Assembly: GCA_030648615.1 (NCBI GenBank)
Contig: JAUSHJ010000054.1
Span: 1 to 56,182 of the forward strand
Direction: 5' to 3'
Origin: Microcaldota archaeon
GTDB lineage: Archaea > Micrarchaeota > Micrarchaeia > Anstonellales > Bilamarchaeaceae
DNA: 56,182 nt
Shown here: piece by piece, positions 25,662 through 33,540 of the stretch
Position numbering within the stretch: position 1 is the first letter of the stretch
How the letters are laid out: the number at the start of each line of letters is the position of its first letter
The notes under the pieces: model-generated
What the model saw: only the letters and a program-made list of their open reading frames with translations
Told to the model about the DNA's origin: nothing
Database searches by the model: none
Made by a program: the position numbers and the translations under genes

Positions 25662-26117
25662 ATGAAAGAACATAATGAAGGAGAAAAAACTAATTTCAAT
25701 AGACAAATTTTTGTCAATTTACCAGTTAAAGACCTGGACAAAACAATCGCCTTTTTTACCAAACTTGGATTTACATTTAATCCTCAGTTTACTAATGAGA
25801 ATGCCACCTGCATGATTGTCAGTGACAGTATATTTGTCATGTTGCTGGTCGAACCATTTTTCAAGTCATTCATAAAAAAGGATATTTGTGATGCCAGGAA
25901 AAGTACTGAGGTACTTATGGGACTATCTGCAGAAAGTAGAGTGAAAGTAGATGCTATGGTAAACTCTGCAATAGCTGCAGGTGGTAAAGAACCTAGACCA
26001 TCACAGGATCACGGGTGGATGTACGGAAGAGTATTTGAAGATCCTGACGGGCATATCTGGGAAATCATGTACATGGATGAAAGTAAGATGCCGGAGGAAA
26101 TGAAAAATAAGAAATGA
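25662..26117 (+). CDS. VOC superfamily protein (glyoxalase/bleomycin-resistance fold)
   Basis: The protein has 151 aa. A single VOC module pair: IFVNLPVKDLDKTIAFFTKL at the N-terminus and DPDGHIWEIMYMDES at the C-terminus, the usual metal-binding end (E in WEIMY). The start is placed at ATG 25662 after a very strong GGAGGGTG. The substrate is unknown; PF00903-type small proteins of this kind are often annotated as lactoylglutathione lyase-like. Confidence 0.88.
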   Translation: MKEHNEGEKTNFNRQIFVNLPVKDLDKTIAFFTKLGFTFNPQFTNENATCMIVSDSIFVMLLVEPFFKSFIKKDICDARKSTEVLMGLSAESRVKVDAMVNSAIAAGGKEPRPSQDHGWMYGRVFEDPDGHIWEIMYMDESKMPEEMKNKK

Positions 26118-26152
26118 AATAATATTTTAAATCCACGTGCTGCATTTAAATT

Positions 26153-27355
26153 ATGAAAAAATATGTTATTCTCTTTTCCATTTTTCTACTTTTTGGCTGT
26201 TTAAACCAAACTGATGATACTAATCAGACAACAGAAAAAATTGTTAGTGCGTCTGTTCAGAAGACTGTGAAAGAAATAAGCAATTCCATAACTGATCTAA
26301 AAAACGAATCCCTCATTATCAATGCTTCTGAATCAATAAAAAATAACGATCAATGCGAAAAGCCTGTGTTTACAAAATATTTTGTTGATCCAAAATACAT
26401 CATGCAGGTCGGGCAAATAGGGACTCTCCATGGCAGTGGTCAGTTTACAGTTGGGCGATCTTACATTTCTATTAAAGATGAGTTTAAGCTTCAGAAAATA
26501 CCTATATATACGCCTACGGATATGGTTCTTACGACTGGTGCATATTATCAAGTTTCGGCACCAGGTGGACAATATCTCGGAGAACCACTGCCAGATTATG
26601 CATTGAATTTTGATGCTGGTTGTGGTGTAGAAATTCTTCTTGGTCATTTGAAGGAAACTGTACCGGACATATCAAGGCAATTTTCCGTACCCAAATCAGA
26701 TAGCAGAACAGAAGAATTAACTAGGATAAAATTCAAGGCTGGTGATCTTGTCGGATACTTCGTACCTGGAGCTGGAGTTGCAGCCTTTGATTTTATGATC
26801 CATGATGCATCTGTGGTAAATCAGTTTGCAAATAATGCTCGTCAGGAATACGGGCAATCTGATAATCTAATTCATATAGCATGTCCATATGATTTTTACA
26901 CTGGTGAAATGAAAGATGCTTACTATAATCTTATAGGAAGCGTACCTGGGGTTGAAAATAAGCAATGCGGACCGGCCAGTAGGGATTACCCTGGAACAAT
27001 ATCAGGATTATGGTTTTTGGATAAGGAAGTTAAGAAGTTGATGTATGACTATTCTCAGGAAGGCAACTATGGAAGTTTACTTGCTGTAGTTGGGGACTCA
27101 GATCGTGTATTAATAGGGACAATCGGGAACAGGAGAAGTACATTTATCTATCCTAATGAACCAACATACAAAGACCCTAAAGATGTGACTGATCAACATT
27201 GTTATCAGTTGCATCCCTACAATAGCCCATCACAATCAGAAGGATACATATTCTTTAAGCTTGTTGATGAAAAAACAATGAAAGTTTTTTACGGAGAAAC
27301 AGGACAATGCCCAGACGTTTTTCCTGTAACTGGGTGGATGACGTACTACAGGTAA
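26153..27355 (+). CDS. Exported lipoprotein, possibly M23-like fold
   Basis: The 400-aa protein has a signal peptide with a lipobox (LLFGC) and a Thr/Asn-rich linker. A domain follows (about 95-255) with PIYTPTDMVL, CGVEILLGHL, FKAGDLVGYF and DFMIHD, an order reminiscent of the LytM/M23 beta-sheet fold but with no clear complete metal site. Residues 280-400 are a separate beta-rich region with four Cys. No firm family assignment. Confidence 0.7.
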   Translation: MKKYVILFSIFLLFGCLNQTDDTNQTTEKIVSASVQKTVKEISNSITDLKNESLIINASESIKNNDQCEKPVFTKYFVDPKYIMQVGQIGTLHGSGQFTVGRSYISIKDEFKLQKIPIYTPTDMVLTTGAYYQVSAPGGQYLGEPLPDYALNFDAGCGVEILLGHLKETVPDISRQFSVPKSDSRTEELTRIKFKAGDLVGYFVPGAGVAAFDFMIHDASVVNQFANNARQEYGQSDNLIHIACPYDFYTGEMKDAYYNLIGSVPGVENKQCGPASRDYPGTISGLWFLDKEVKKLMYDYSQEGNYGSLLAVVGDSDRVLIGTIGNRRSTFIYPNEPTYKDPKDVTDQHCYQLHPYNSPSQSEGYIFFKLVDEKTMKVFYGETGQCPDVFPVTGWMTYYR

Positions 27356-27451
27356 AATAATTGGCAAAATACTACTGAATTTTTATTAAAAAATTAAATG
27401 CTTTGACGCAAATAAAAAAATTGCGTCAAATTTTAACATCGAAGATGTTAA

Positions 27452-27691
27452 TGCTCCGTCCGGGATTAACGCCTAGCATGGCGGTAAATTATGGCCGCCA
27501 GGCCAAAGGTTTCGAACCCGGGTTACTGGATTTCTTTATGAAATATCTTTTGCTTACCGAAAGAAATTTCTTGAAAGTCCAGAGTCCTATCGGTTTAGCG
27601 TTTTGGGTTTTCAGTCTCGAGTCTTGAAACAAAAACCAAGACCCGGAACACTTGACACAAAACTCTCTTGACCGGGCTAGACTAACGGGGC
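27452..27691 (-). tRNA. tRNA-Glu(TTC) with three introns
   Basis: 240 nt. Acceptor GCCCCGT/ACGGAGC has a C3-A70 mismatch; otherwise pairing is complete, with discriminator A. The D stem is GTC(T)/(G)GAC, the anticodon stem CTGGA/TCCAG with CTTTCAA (TTC), and the T stem CCGGG/CCCGG. Introns: D loop (about 77 nt, contains GTCTTG/CAAGAC), canonical 37/38 (about 40 nt, GAAATTTCTTTC.. region) and T loop (about 45 nt, GCGG/CCGC). The 300-nt stretch around it holds no protein gene. Confidence 0.88.
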
Positions 27692-27755
27692 TAGAGTTCT
27701 TAGATATACTTCAAGTTCTAAGTATAACATATTATTTTATCTAATTAGATTAACT

Positions 27756-28322
27756 CTATTTTGCTAGAACATTTAAAATATCTTTATGAATGTCCTCAAC
27801 AGAACGAGTAGCATCAATCTTATGCCAATTAGGGGTTAAAAATCTATCATTGTGTAGTTTTAGAAAGTTTTTCCTTACCATTTCAAGATAATCTGCATTT
27901 TCTTCGTATCTATCTAATTCTTTTTGTTTTCTTTTTCTCTCCTGTGAAGTTTTCGCATCAATATTTAGCAATACTACATGGTCAGGAATTAAGAAATTCA
28001 TTTTTTTGACAATTGCTTTAGCTTCGTCATAGGAAAATGCATCCAATTCGTAAGCAATAGTTGAGAATACGTAGCGATCAAGTACAACTGTCTTTCCTTT
28101 GGATAATTCTTTTTTTACTTTATTTTGCTCGGTCATGATGTCTTTTAGAAACAGATTAAACAGAGTTTTGCGATCTATCTCAATTTTCTTTTCAAGATAA
28201 TCATTTAGTTCTGGAATATTTTTTGTGGGATATTTGAACGTTACTAAATCCATTTTATCTTTCAGCAATTCTATCTGAGTTCCCTTGCCAGTACCATCCA
28301 GACCTTCAAACACGATGAGCAT
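27756..28322 (-). CDS. tmk: Thymidylate kinase
   Basis: dTMP kinase makes dTDP for DNA synthesis. The start is the ATG at 28322 (MLIVFEGLDGTGKGTQ), giving 188 aa with the P-loop at residues 7-14, the DRYVFSTIAY motif and a lid rich in Lys/Arg (TSQERKRKQKELDRY). An upstream extension of the frame overlaps pyrB promoter sequence and is not used. It is divergent from pyrB with 64 nt between the starts. Confidence 0.94.
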   Translation of the reverse strand: MLIVFEGLDGTGKGTQIELLKDKMDLVTFKYPTKNIPELNDYLEKKIEIDRKTLFNLFLKDIMTEQNKVKKELSKGKTVVLDRYVFSTIAYELDAFSYDEAKAIVKKMNFLIPDHVVLLNIDAKTSQERKRKQKELDRYEENADYLEMVRKNFLKLHNDRFLTPNWHKIDATRSVEDIHKDILNVLAK

Positions 28323-28386
28323 AAGTTGGTTAAAGCAAGTAAATGAATATAAACCTTCATCAACAATAGAATATGGTGCGGAATTT

Positions 28387-29274
28387 ATGGATTTAATCTC
28401 TATTAGAGACCTCGATAAAAAAGAAATAGAAAAGATTTTGTCTTCTGCCGAAGACATGGCCAATGGGAAACCAAAGAAAAAGCACGATGGTATTCTCGCA
28501 ACCTTATTTTTTGAACCTAGCACTAGAACACGGCTTAGTTTTCAATCTGCAGCATTACGCTTGGGTATGAATTACATTGATTTCTCAGCAGAAACAAGTT
28601 CCATAAAAAAGGGAGAAACATTTGTCGATACTATAAAAGTAATAAGTGGCTACGCAGATGTGCTAGTAATAAGACACCCGAAAGAAGGATCCGCAAGATT
28701 AGGTGCAGATGTTTCTGGAAAACCAGTAATAAACGGTGGAGATGGCGGAAACCAACATCCCACACAAGCGTTGATAGATATTTTTACAATGAGAAAAATT
28801 AAAGGTAAAATCTCTAATCTTAATGTCTCTTTAGTCGGTGACCTCAAACATGCAAGAACAATGCAATCTTTAGTGTACGCATTAGCAATGTTTGGAGCTA
28901 AAATAACTTTGATATCTCCAAAGGGATTGGAGTTAGATATAGCATTAGTCAAGGAAATAGAAGAAAAATTTAATGCTAAGATAAAAACTAAAAATGATCT
29001 TGTTTTCGATGATGCCGATGTACTCTATGTTTGTAGGATTCAGGAAGAAAGATTTGCAGATCCATATGAAGCAAAAAGGGTAAAGGAACAATTTATGATT
29101 AGAAATGAGCATATGAAAAATGCTAAAAAAGATCTGATAGTACTTAGTCCTCTTCCAAAGATAAATGAAATTGCAGAGGATATTGATTCCAGTGACAAAG
29201 CGAGATATTTTGAACAGGCACATTATGGGGTACCAGTTAGAATGGCAATAATAGATTATGTCTTGATGAAATGA
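28387..29274 (+). CDS. pyrB: Aspartate carbamoyltransferase catalytic chain
   Basis: PyrB makes N-carbamoyl-L-aspartate in pyrimidine synthesis. ATG 28387 (MDLISIRDLDK) follows a TATA box (GAATATAAACC, about 28344-28354), giving 295 aa. The carbamoyl-phosphate site is FEPSTRTRLSF, the aspartate site includes GDGGNQHPTQALID, and VLSPLPKINEI is the HPLP-like region. The regulatory chain gene pyrI follows after a 160-nt gap filled with hairpins. Confidence 0.96.
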   Translation: MDLISIRDLDKKEIEKILSSAEDMANGKPKKKHDGILATLFFEPSTRTRLSFQSAALRLGMNYIDFSAETSSIKKGETFVDTIKVISGYADVLVIRHPKEGSARLGADVSGKPVINGGDGGNQHPTQALIDIFTMRKIKGKISNLNVSLVGDLKHARTMQSLVYALAMFGAKITLISPKGLELDIALVKEIEEKFNAKIKTKNDLVFDDADVLYVCRIQEERFADPYEAKRVKEQFMIRNEHMKNAKKDLIVLSPLPKINEIAEDIDSSDKARYFEQAHYGVPVRMAIIDYVLMK

Positions 29275-29287
29275 TTTTTATCAAGGT

Positions 29288-29387
29288 TTCCCGATTGTTC
29301 GTCGCAACGAACAACACAATTTTCCGAAGTATCGGAAAATGTGCACATTGTTGCTTTTGGCAACAATTGCGTTGGCTCACAAGCCAA
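29288..29387 (+). repeat. Hairpin cluster between pyrB and pyrI (copy C)
   Basis: Four hairpins in a row: TTGTTCG/CGAACAA (after TCCCG), ATTTTCCGA/TCGGAAAAT, ATTGTTGC/GCAACAAT and TTGGCT/AGCCAA. The first and third correspond to the two stems of copies A and B; the second is an extra module inserted between them. Being inside the pyrBI transcript, it may act as an RNA processing or stability element. Confidence 0.75.
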
Positions 29388-29437
29388 ATAAATTTGAGTA
29401 AATGAAATTATAATTTGAAGAAAAACAGGTGAACCAA

Positions 29438-29878
29438 ATGCTTAATGTTGAACCATTGGAAAACGGAACAGTAATAGATCATATAAAATCAGGAAAAGGA
29501 AAAAAGGTTCTTGAGATGCTTGGCATTAGTGAATTGAATGTAGGTAGAGTTGCTCTGGTTATGAATGTGCCTAGTAAAAGACTTAATAAGAAGGACATTG
29601 TAAAAATAGAAGGTGCGTTTGTTAGTGAAAATCAAACCAATCTTGTTGCACTCATATCTCCTAATTCTACTATAAATATTATCAAGAACGGAAAAGTATC
29701 TGAAAAAAGAAATGTTATACTTCCTAAAGTCTTAGATGGAATAGGTAAATGTCCAAACCCAAATTGTATGACTAATCTAGAGCATTCTAAAATGAAATTT
29801 TTACTTTTAAAGAATGAAGAATATACCTGTCACTATTGTGAACGTTCGTTTAATGCAGAAGAACTAGTAAGAAATTAA
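29438..29878 (+). CDS. pyrI: Aspartate carbamoyltransferase regulatory chain
   Basis: PyrI forms the allosteric dimers that bind CTP/ATP and hold the PyrB trimers. ATG 29438 with GGTGA 6 nt upstream gives 146 aa. The nucleotide-binding domain starts with VEPLENGTVIDHI. The zinc domain has CPNPNCMTN and CHYCERSF (Cx4C...CxxC). It is probably cotranscribed with pyrB. Confidence 0.95.
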   Translation: MLNVEPLENGTVIDHIKSGKGKKVLEMLGISELNVGRVALVMNVPSKRLNKKDIVKIEGAFVSENQTNLVALISPNSTINIIKNGKVSEKRNVILPKVLDGIGKCPNPNCMTNLEHSKMKFLLLKNEEYTCHYCERSFNAEELVRN

Positions 29879-29910
29879 ATGTCAATTAGAAGAGAAAGTC
29901 GCACATATCT

Positions 29911-30669
29911 TTACTTCAAAGAGTGATATGTATTTGCCAATTCCTCAGCAAGATCACTGGCACAAAAATTAAATCCAAAATTCTTTTTCAAAATGTTTCC
30001 AGCACAACCATTTATGTATGTAGCAGCAATTGCTGAGGTATAAATGTCATTTTTGCATGCTAGTGCTGCAACCAATCCTGCAAGAACATCTCCAGTACCA
30101 CCTTTCGTCATACCTTGATTATGGACATTGTTTATTGTAATATTAATTCCATCACTAATTATGTCAGGAATTCCTTTTTTTAGTATCACACATTTATATT
30201 TTTTTGCCATTTTTTTAACATTTTCTTTAGTTCCTTCTAATTCAAATAGCATTTTGAATTCTGTCTCATGGGGGGTGAGTAAACTACCAATTGGAATATT
30301 ATTTTTTATTCTTTTGAGGCCGTCTCCATCTATAACTAGTTTCTTTGAATTTTTTAAAATATATTCTTCATCAATATGGACTTCGTTTATACCTATACCA
30401 AATAATACACAATCACTTTCTTTGATTTTATACATGTCATATTCTACTATTACTTCCGGTATGTTCTTTACTGCGTTTACAAGGAATTCATCATATTCTG
30501 CAGGATGGAAATAAAGTAGGTCTACAAATCTTCTTGCAGCTAGTATAGAGAATATGGGTGCTCCATGGTATGCTTTACTCCCACCTATTATCATTAATTT
30601 TCCGTTCTGACCCTTATGGGTGCTTGATTTTGGGATATATAGAGAATTTACTATGTTTTTAGTTGACAT
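29911..30669 (-). CDS. nnrD: ADP-dependent NAD(P)H-hydrate dehydratase
   Basis: The 252-aa ribokinase-like protein repairs hydrated NAD(P)H. It has the YjeF C-terminal domain pattern: MIIGGSKAYHGAPIFSILAA, LLTPHETEFKMLF, KGGTGDVLAGLVAALA. The usual N-terminal epimerase domain (NnrE) is absent, so the epimerase would have to be encoded elsewhere. It is convergent with pyrI and upstream neighbour of nothing else on its strand except pyrF. Confidence 0.92.
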   Translation of the reverse strand: MSTKNIVNSLYIPKSSTHKGQNGKLMIIGGSKAYHGAPIFSILAARRFVDLLYFHPAEYDEFLVNAVKNIPEVIVEYDMYKIKESDCVLFGIGINEVHIDEEYILKNSKKLVIDGDGLKRIKNNIPIGSLLTPHETEFKMLFELEGTKENVKKMAKKYKCVILKKGIPDIISDGINITINNVHNQGMTKGGTGDVLAGLVAALACKNDIYTSAIAATYINGCAGNILKKNFGFNFCASDLAEELANTYHSLK

Positions 30670-30707
30670 AAAAAGAACTAGACTATTGTGGGTTAAAAGC
30701 TTTCTTA

Positions 30708-31487
30708 TTAGAAAAATTCTTTCATTTTTTTATTTAATTCTTTCGCTTCTTTAATTGCAGCATCAATTGCACTACCACCTTTCTTCTCGTAAGCATAGGC
30801 AATCGAAGAAGATGCATTTATTCTGTGTATGTACGGGTTGCTTTTTATTGCAGTCATCACTGTTTCCAAATCTCCACCCTGTGCTCCGATTCCTGGTATC
30901 AACATTGGAATTTTGTTTTTTGTAATTTTTACAATTCTTTTTATCGAATCAGACGTTGCACCAACCACAAGTCCACAACCCCACTCCACTGCTTTTTCCG
31001 CTACCTTTTCGTATAGGAATTTTTTACCTATTTTTAACTCCTGGAAATCTTTTGCTCCTTCGTTGCTAGTGCGACAGAGCATGTAAGTTATTTTGTCATC
31101 TCTAATGAATGGTAGTACGCTGTCAGAACCCATGTATGGTGAAACGGTAGTTGCATCTGCATTCCATAGTTCATACAGTTCGCGTGCATAGGCATCGCTG
31201 GTTTTTCCAATGTCTCCTCGTTTTCCATCAAGAATTATTGGGACGTTGTTCTTGTATCTGGAAGTAATCTGCTTTAGTGCATTCAAACCATCGAAGCCAT
31301 ATTGTGCAAAGAAAGCGTAATTAGGTTTTATTGCTGCAATTAAATTTTCTTCAAGGAGTTTATCAGTAATGCTGGAGAAATAACTAACAATGTCGCCCTT
31401 TACTTTCTCCTTTATCGGGTCGATGCCAAAGCAGAGTATTGTATTTCGTTCTTCTGCGTATTTTGTGAATTGGTCAAGATATTGCAT
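30708..31487 (-). CDS. pyrF: Orotidine 5'-phosphate decarboxylase
   Basis: PyrF converts OMP to UMP, the last step of the pathway started by PyrB. The protein is 259 aa from MQYLDQF. The active-site motif is ILDGKRGDIGKTSDAYA (DxKxxDI), with AIKPNYAFFAQYG upstream and LIPGIGAQGGD (phosphate loop). The length and the GIDPIKEKV start are those of the longer, mostly bacterial OMPDC subfamily and differ from the roughly 210-aa form usual in archaea; transfer is possible. Confidence 0.93.
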   Translation of the reverse strand: MQYLDQFTKYAEERNTILCFGIDPIKEKVKGDIVSYFSSITDKLLEENLIAAIKPNYAFFAQYGFDGLNALKQITSRYKNNVPIILDGKRGDIGKTSDAYARELYELWNADATTVSPYMGSDSVLPFIRDDKITYMLCRTSNEGAKDFQELKIGKKFLYEKVAEKAVEWGCGLVVGATSDSIKRIVKITKNKIPMLIPGIGAQGGDLETVMTAIKSNPYIHRINASSSIAYAYEKKGGSAIDAAIKEAKELNKKMKEFF

Positions 31488-31521
31488 AACAATGATACAC
31501 ATATCGAATTTAATAAGATTT

Positions 31522-31659
31522 TTATCTAACTCTTTTTATTCTGTTTTTCTGGATATCTATTAATCCATCAACTAAATTTTGGAGTAATTCCTCATCTATC
31601 TCGGTTTTTTTCTTGAGATTTACAAATTCCTTGCTAGTTATTGCTGATCCGTTTCTCAT
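31522..31659 (-). CDS. Small ORF, 45 aa
   Basis: ATG at 31659, TAA at 31522. The product is charged and helical (MRNGSAITSKEFVNLKKK, then EIDEELLQNLVDGLIDIQK and a basic end). It lies between a cluster of hairpin elements and pyrF. Its upstream region is entirely repeat DNA with no clear promoter. It may be a real small gene or the remainder of a gene cut by the repeats. Confidence 0.4.
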   Translation of the reverse strand: MRNGSAITSKEFVNLKKKTEIDEELLQNLVDGLIDIQKNRIKRVR

Positions 31660-31660
31660 G

Positions 31661-31718
31661 TGTCAATTCGGCACGGAAACTCATGGTTTTAACCTTGGGA
31701 GGAAGTGCCGAATTTACA
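31661..31718. repeat. Long inverted repeat
   Basis: TGT-AATTCGGCAC pairs with GTGCCGAATT-ACA (10 bp core, extended by TGT/ACA). The loop holds a weaker hairpin, CTCATGG/CCTTGGG. It touches the start of the small ORF at 31659 and is followed directly by element D. Confidence 0.65.
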
Positions 31719-31722
31719 CAAC

Positions 31723-31832
31723 TTTGCCCTCCCAATTGTCCTTTGGACAATGGGCGCAATGTCGCAGTTGCGACATTCGCGTCGGCCTTAATGAAACCAC
31801 AGCCTTTAGGCTGTGGTGGCCGAATGGGCAAA
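31723..31832. repeat. Composite hairpin element, copy D
   Basis: Outer stem TTTGCCC/GGGCAAA encloses three units: hairpin CCC-ATTGTCC/GGACAAT-GGG (31731-31754), hairpin AATGTCGCA/TGCGACATT (about 31756-31781), and the TCGGCC/GGCCGA unit with CCACAGCC/GGCTGTGG (31782-31823). The last unit and outer stem are the same as at 2-60; the first two units are the two-hairpin family of copies A-C with compensatory stem changes. Confidence 0.8.
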
Positions 31833-31858
31833 TCATAATCAAATTCAGAAAAAATCAA

Positions 31859-31957
31859 GAACAAATTTCGTAACAAGATTGTTGCATTGCAACAATATTC
31901 CCATTGTCCCGTTGGACAATTGGGAATTTGTTCTGTTGTAAATTCGATAGAATTTAC
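31859..31957. repeat. Composite hairpin element, copy F, plus a following hairpin
   Basis: Outer stem GAACAAATT (31859-31867)/AATTTGTTC (31925-31933) encloses ATTGTTGCA/TGCAACAAT and CCCATTGTCC/GGACAATTGGG. In the reverse orientation this is the same two-hairpin element as A-D. It is followed by GTAAATTC-gata-GAATTTAC (31938-31957). That hairpin recurs in reverse at 36862-36943, where about 56 nt are inserted in its loop. Confidence 0.8.
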
Positions 31958-31972
31958 AGTAAAATTAAAAAT

Positions 31973-32663
31973 CTATCGTTCTGAGCGTATCTGATTTTCA
32001 GTTATTGGATTCACACGGTTTAAATTACTTAGAGGTGGGACAAAAGTCCCAATCTCCTCCCCAGCCATTACTTTTGCCAGTACGTGTTCTGTGCCACCAT
32101 CTACAATTATTCCATATTTTACTCTAGCTTCTGCTATTGCCTGGAATTTTGTTTCCCCGCCACCAGTGCCAAACCTGGAATTCATGCTGCTCAACATCAC
32201 CAGTAGGTCTGCATTTATTGTAGTGGCAACCATCGCAGCAATGAAATCATTGTTGGTTTCAGCAATAGCATCATTGCCGTTTATTACCAGTTGTTTAGAT
32301 GCAGAGAACAACCTGGGATCAAATCCAGTTTCATAGGTCAGGAGAACTTCTTCGGCATCTAAACCAAATCTGGCAAATACTTGCTGCCAATGTTTCATCA
32401 ATTCTTTTTGTCCCATTGTGCCAGCTAAACTTCTGCAAAGAGTTTCATCTCCTTTTCTTCCGAGTGCAATAGCTCCGCTGGAAACCAGCAATACTTGCCT
32501 TCCTTCGGTTCTTAGTTTTGCAATGTCTTCAGCTAAAGTTTCGGCAACTCTAAACCTGAAATTCCTGTTTTCGTCTATTAGAGTAGAGCTGCCTATTTTA
32601 ACTATGACTCTTCTACAATTTTTTACTTCTTCATGGAAGTAAATCCCTTCCGTATTGTTTCAT
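31973..32663 (-). CDS. proB: Glutamate 5-kinase, expressed by a proposed +1 frameshift
   Basis: ProB phosphorylates glutamate in proline synthesis. Motifs are RVIVKIGSSTLID (phosphate loop), LLVSSGAIALGRKG, INGNDAIAETNND and GTGGGETKFQAIAEA. The kinase frame has no ATG/GTG upstream of these; it is open only from a TGA that overlaps ATG 32663. That ATG has GGAGGTG upstream and opens MKQYGRDLLP then TGA. A +1 slip at CTT gives MKQYGRDLL-HEEVKNCRRVIV, 229 aa in all. No PUA domain; the segment before GTGGGETK is shorter than usual. The SD lies in the last codons of proC. Confidence 0.8.
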
Positions 32664-32676
32664 ATCAAACACCTCC
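32625..32676 (-). promoter_or_regulatory. Proposed proline-responsive +1 shift site of proB
   Basis: SD GGAGGTG, ATG at 32663, then codons AAA CAA TAC GGA AGG GAT TTA CTT CCA TGA. Kinase codons resume as CAT GAA GAA if one base is skipped after CTT. An internal SD-like GGAAGGG precedes CTT by a few bases, as in bacterial prfB. The A-site codon at the slip is CCA (proline), followed directly by the stop. Confidence 0.6.
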
Positions 32677-33517
32677 TATTTCTTCTATTCTTTCACGGCT
32701 AATTTCTCCAGCTCTTTTTATCGCAGCATCGATAACCTGCGAGAAACTATCTACTAGTTTTAATTCTTCTGCAATTTTAAGACCAGCTTCTGTAGTCCCT
32801 TTTTTAGAAGCTACGAAAGCTATGAGTTCTGAAAGACTCATTTTGCTTTCTTGTACTGTTTTGGTAGCACCCAGAACAATTTGTGCAGCTATTGTTCTGG
32901 CAAGAGTTTTCTCTATCCCATACTTCTCAGCCATTTTCGCAAATGCATTAATAATAAGGAAAACAAATGCAGGACCACTTCCACTAATTCCAGTGAGTGC
33001 ATCCATTTTACCCTCATCGAAAAAAGCCGTTTTGCCGAAGCTGTCAAATATGGCAGTAGCTAGAGATTTGTCATTTTCATTAGCATCTCCAGCCAAAGCA
33101 GTGAATGCTTCTCCTACGGTTGCTCCGATATTAGGCATAGCTCTGACGATTCGCGCATTTCGTAGTTTAGCAGAGATTACTTCTATGGGAACTCCTGCAG
33201 CTATCGAAATAACTAATTTGTCATTACAATTCTCAGATAATTCGATACATAGAGTTACAATGTCCTTAGGTTTAACAGTAAGAAGGACAATGTCGCTTTT
33301 GTCTGTAGCAGATACACTACTTTCATCTATGGTTGCTCCTTGTTTTTCCAATTCCAGTAGTTTTTCTTTATTATGTCCAGTAACAAGGACATCTTTTCCA
33401 GCAAATAATTTTCTCTTAATAATACTAGAAGCAATCAAGCTGCCCATGTTTCCTGCTCCTATTATTGCGATTCTTTTTCCATTAGTATGGAAGTAAACCC
33501 CTTTCCGTTGTTTTCAT
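32665..33517 (-). CDS. proC: Pyrroline-5-carboxylate reductase, expressed by a proposed +1 frameshift
   Basis: ProC makes proline from pyrroline-5-carboxylate. Visible are the Rossmann motif RIAIIGAGNMGSLIASS, VLLTVKPKDI, RAMPNIGATVGEAFTAL and ALTGISGSGPAFVFLIINA. The first in-frame ATG lies inside the Rossmann loop, too late. ATG 33517, with GAGGTG upstream, opens MKTTERGLLPY then TAA; a +1 slip at CTT joins it to HTNGKRIAIIG, giving 283 aa. The same offset and motif occur in proB. The last codons contain the proB ribosome-binding site, so the two genes are coupled. Confidence 0.82.
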
Positions 33518-33530
33518 ATTTTAACACCTC
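33479..33530 (-). promoter_or_regulatory. Proposed proline-responsive +1 shift site of proC
   Basis: SD GAGGTG, ATG at 33517, then AAA ACA ACG GAA AGG GGT TTA CTT CCA TAC TAA. The enzyme frame is CAT ACT AAT GGA, reached by skipping one base after CTT. AGGGG-TTTA-CTT closely resembles the prfB arrangement of internal SD, 3-nt spacer and CTT. The motif CGGAAAGGGGTTTACTTCC is shared almost exactly with proB, although the two enzymes are unrelated. Confidence 0.6.
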
Positions 33531-33540
33531 ATATTTTTAT

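Noticed and set aside
27403-27627. 74-aa open frame on the plus strand
   Set aside because: It lies wholly over the tRNA-Glu gene and its introns on the other strand.
31613-31876. Open frames of 65-86 aa across the hairpin cluster
   Set aside because: They arise from palindromic DNA, so both strands are open; no ribosome-binding site or conserved protein pattern.
32131-33496. Long plus-strand frame opposite proC (287 aa)
   Set aside because: It is the antisense of proC; the minus-strand protein has clear P5C reductase motifs.
32625-33530. Frameshifts in proB and proC as sequencing errors or pseudogenes
   Set aside because: The same one-base offset and the same 20-nt motif occur at both starts, and both bodies are otherwise intact; an error would not repeat in this way.
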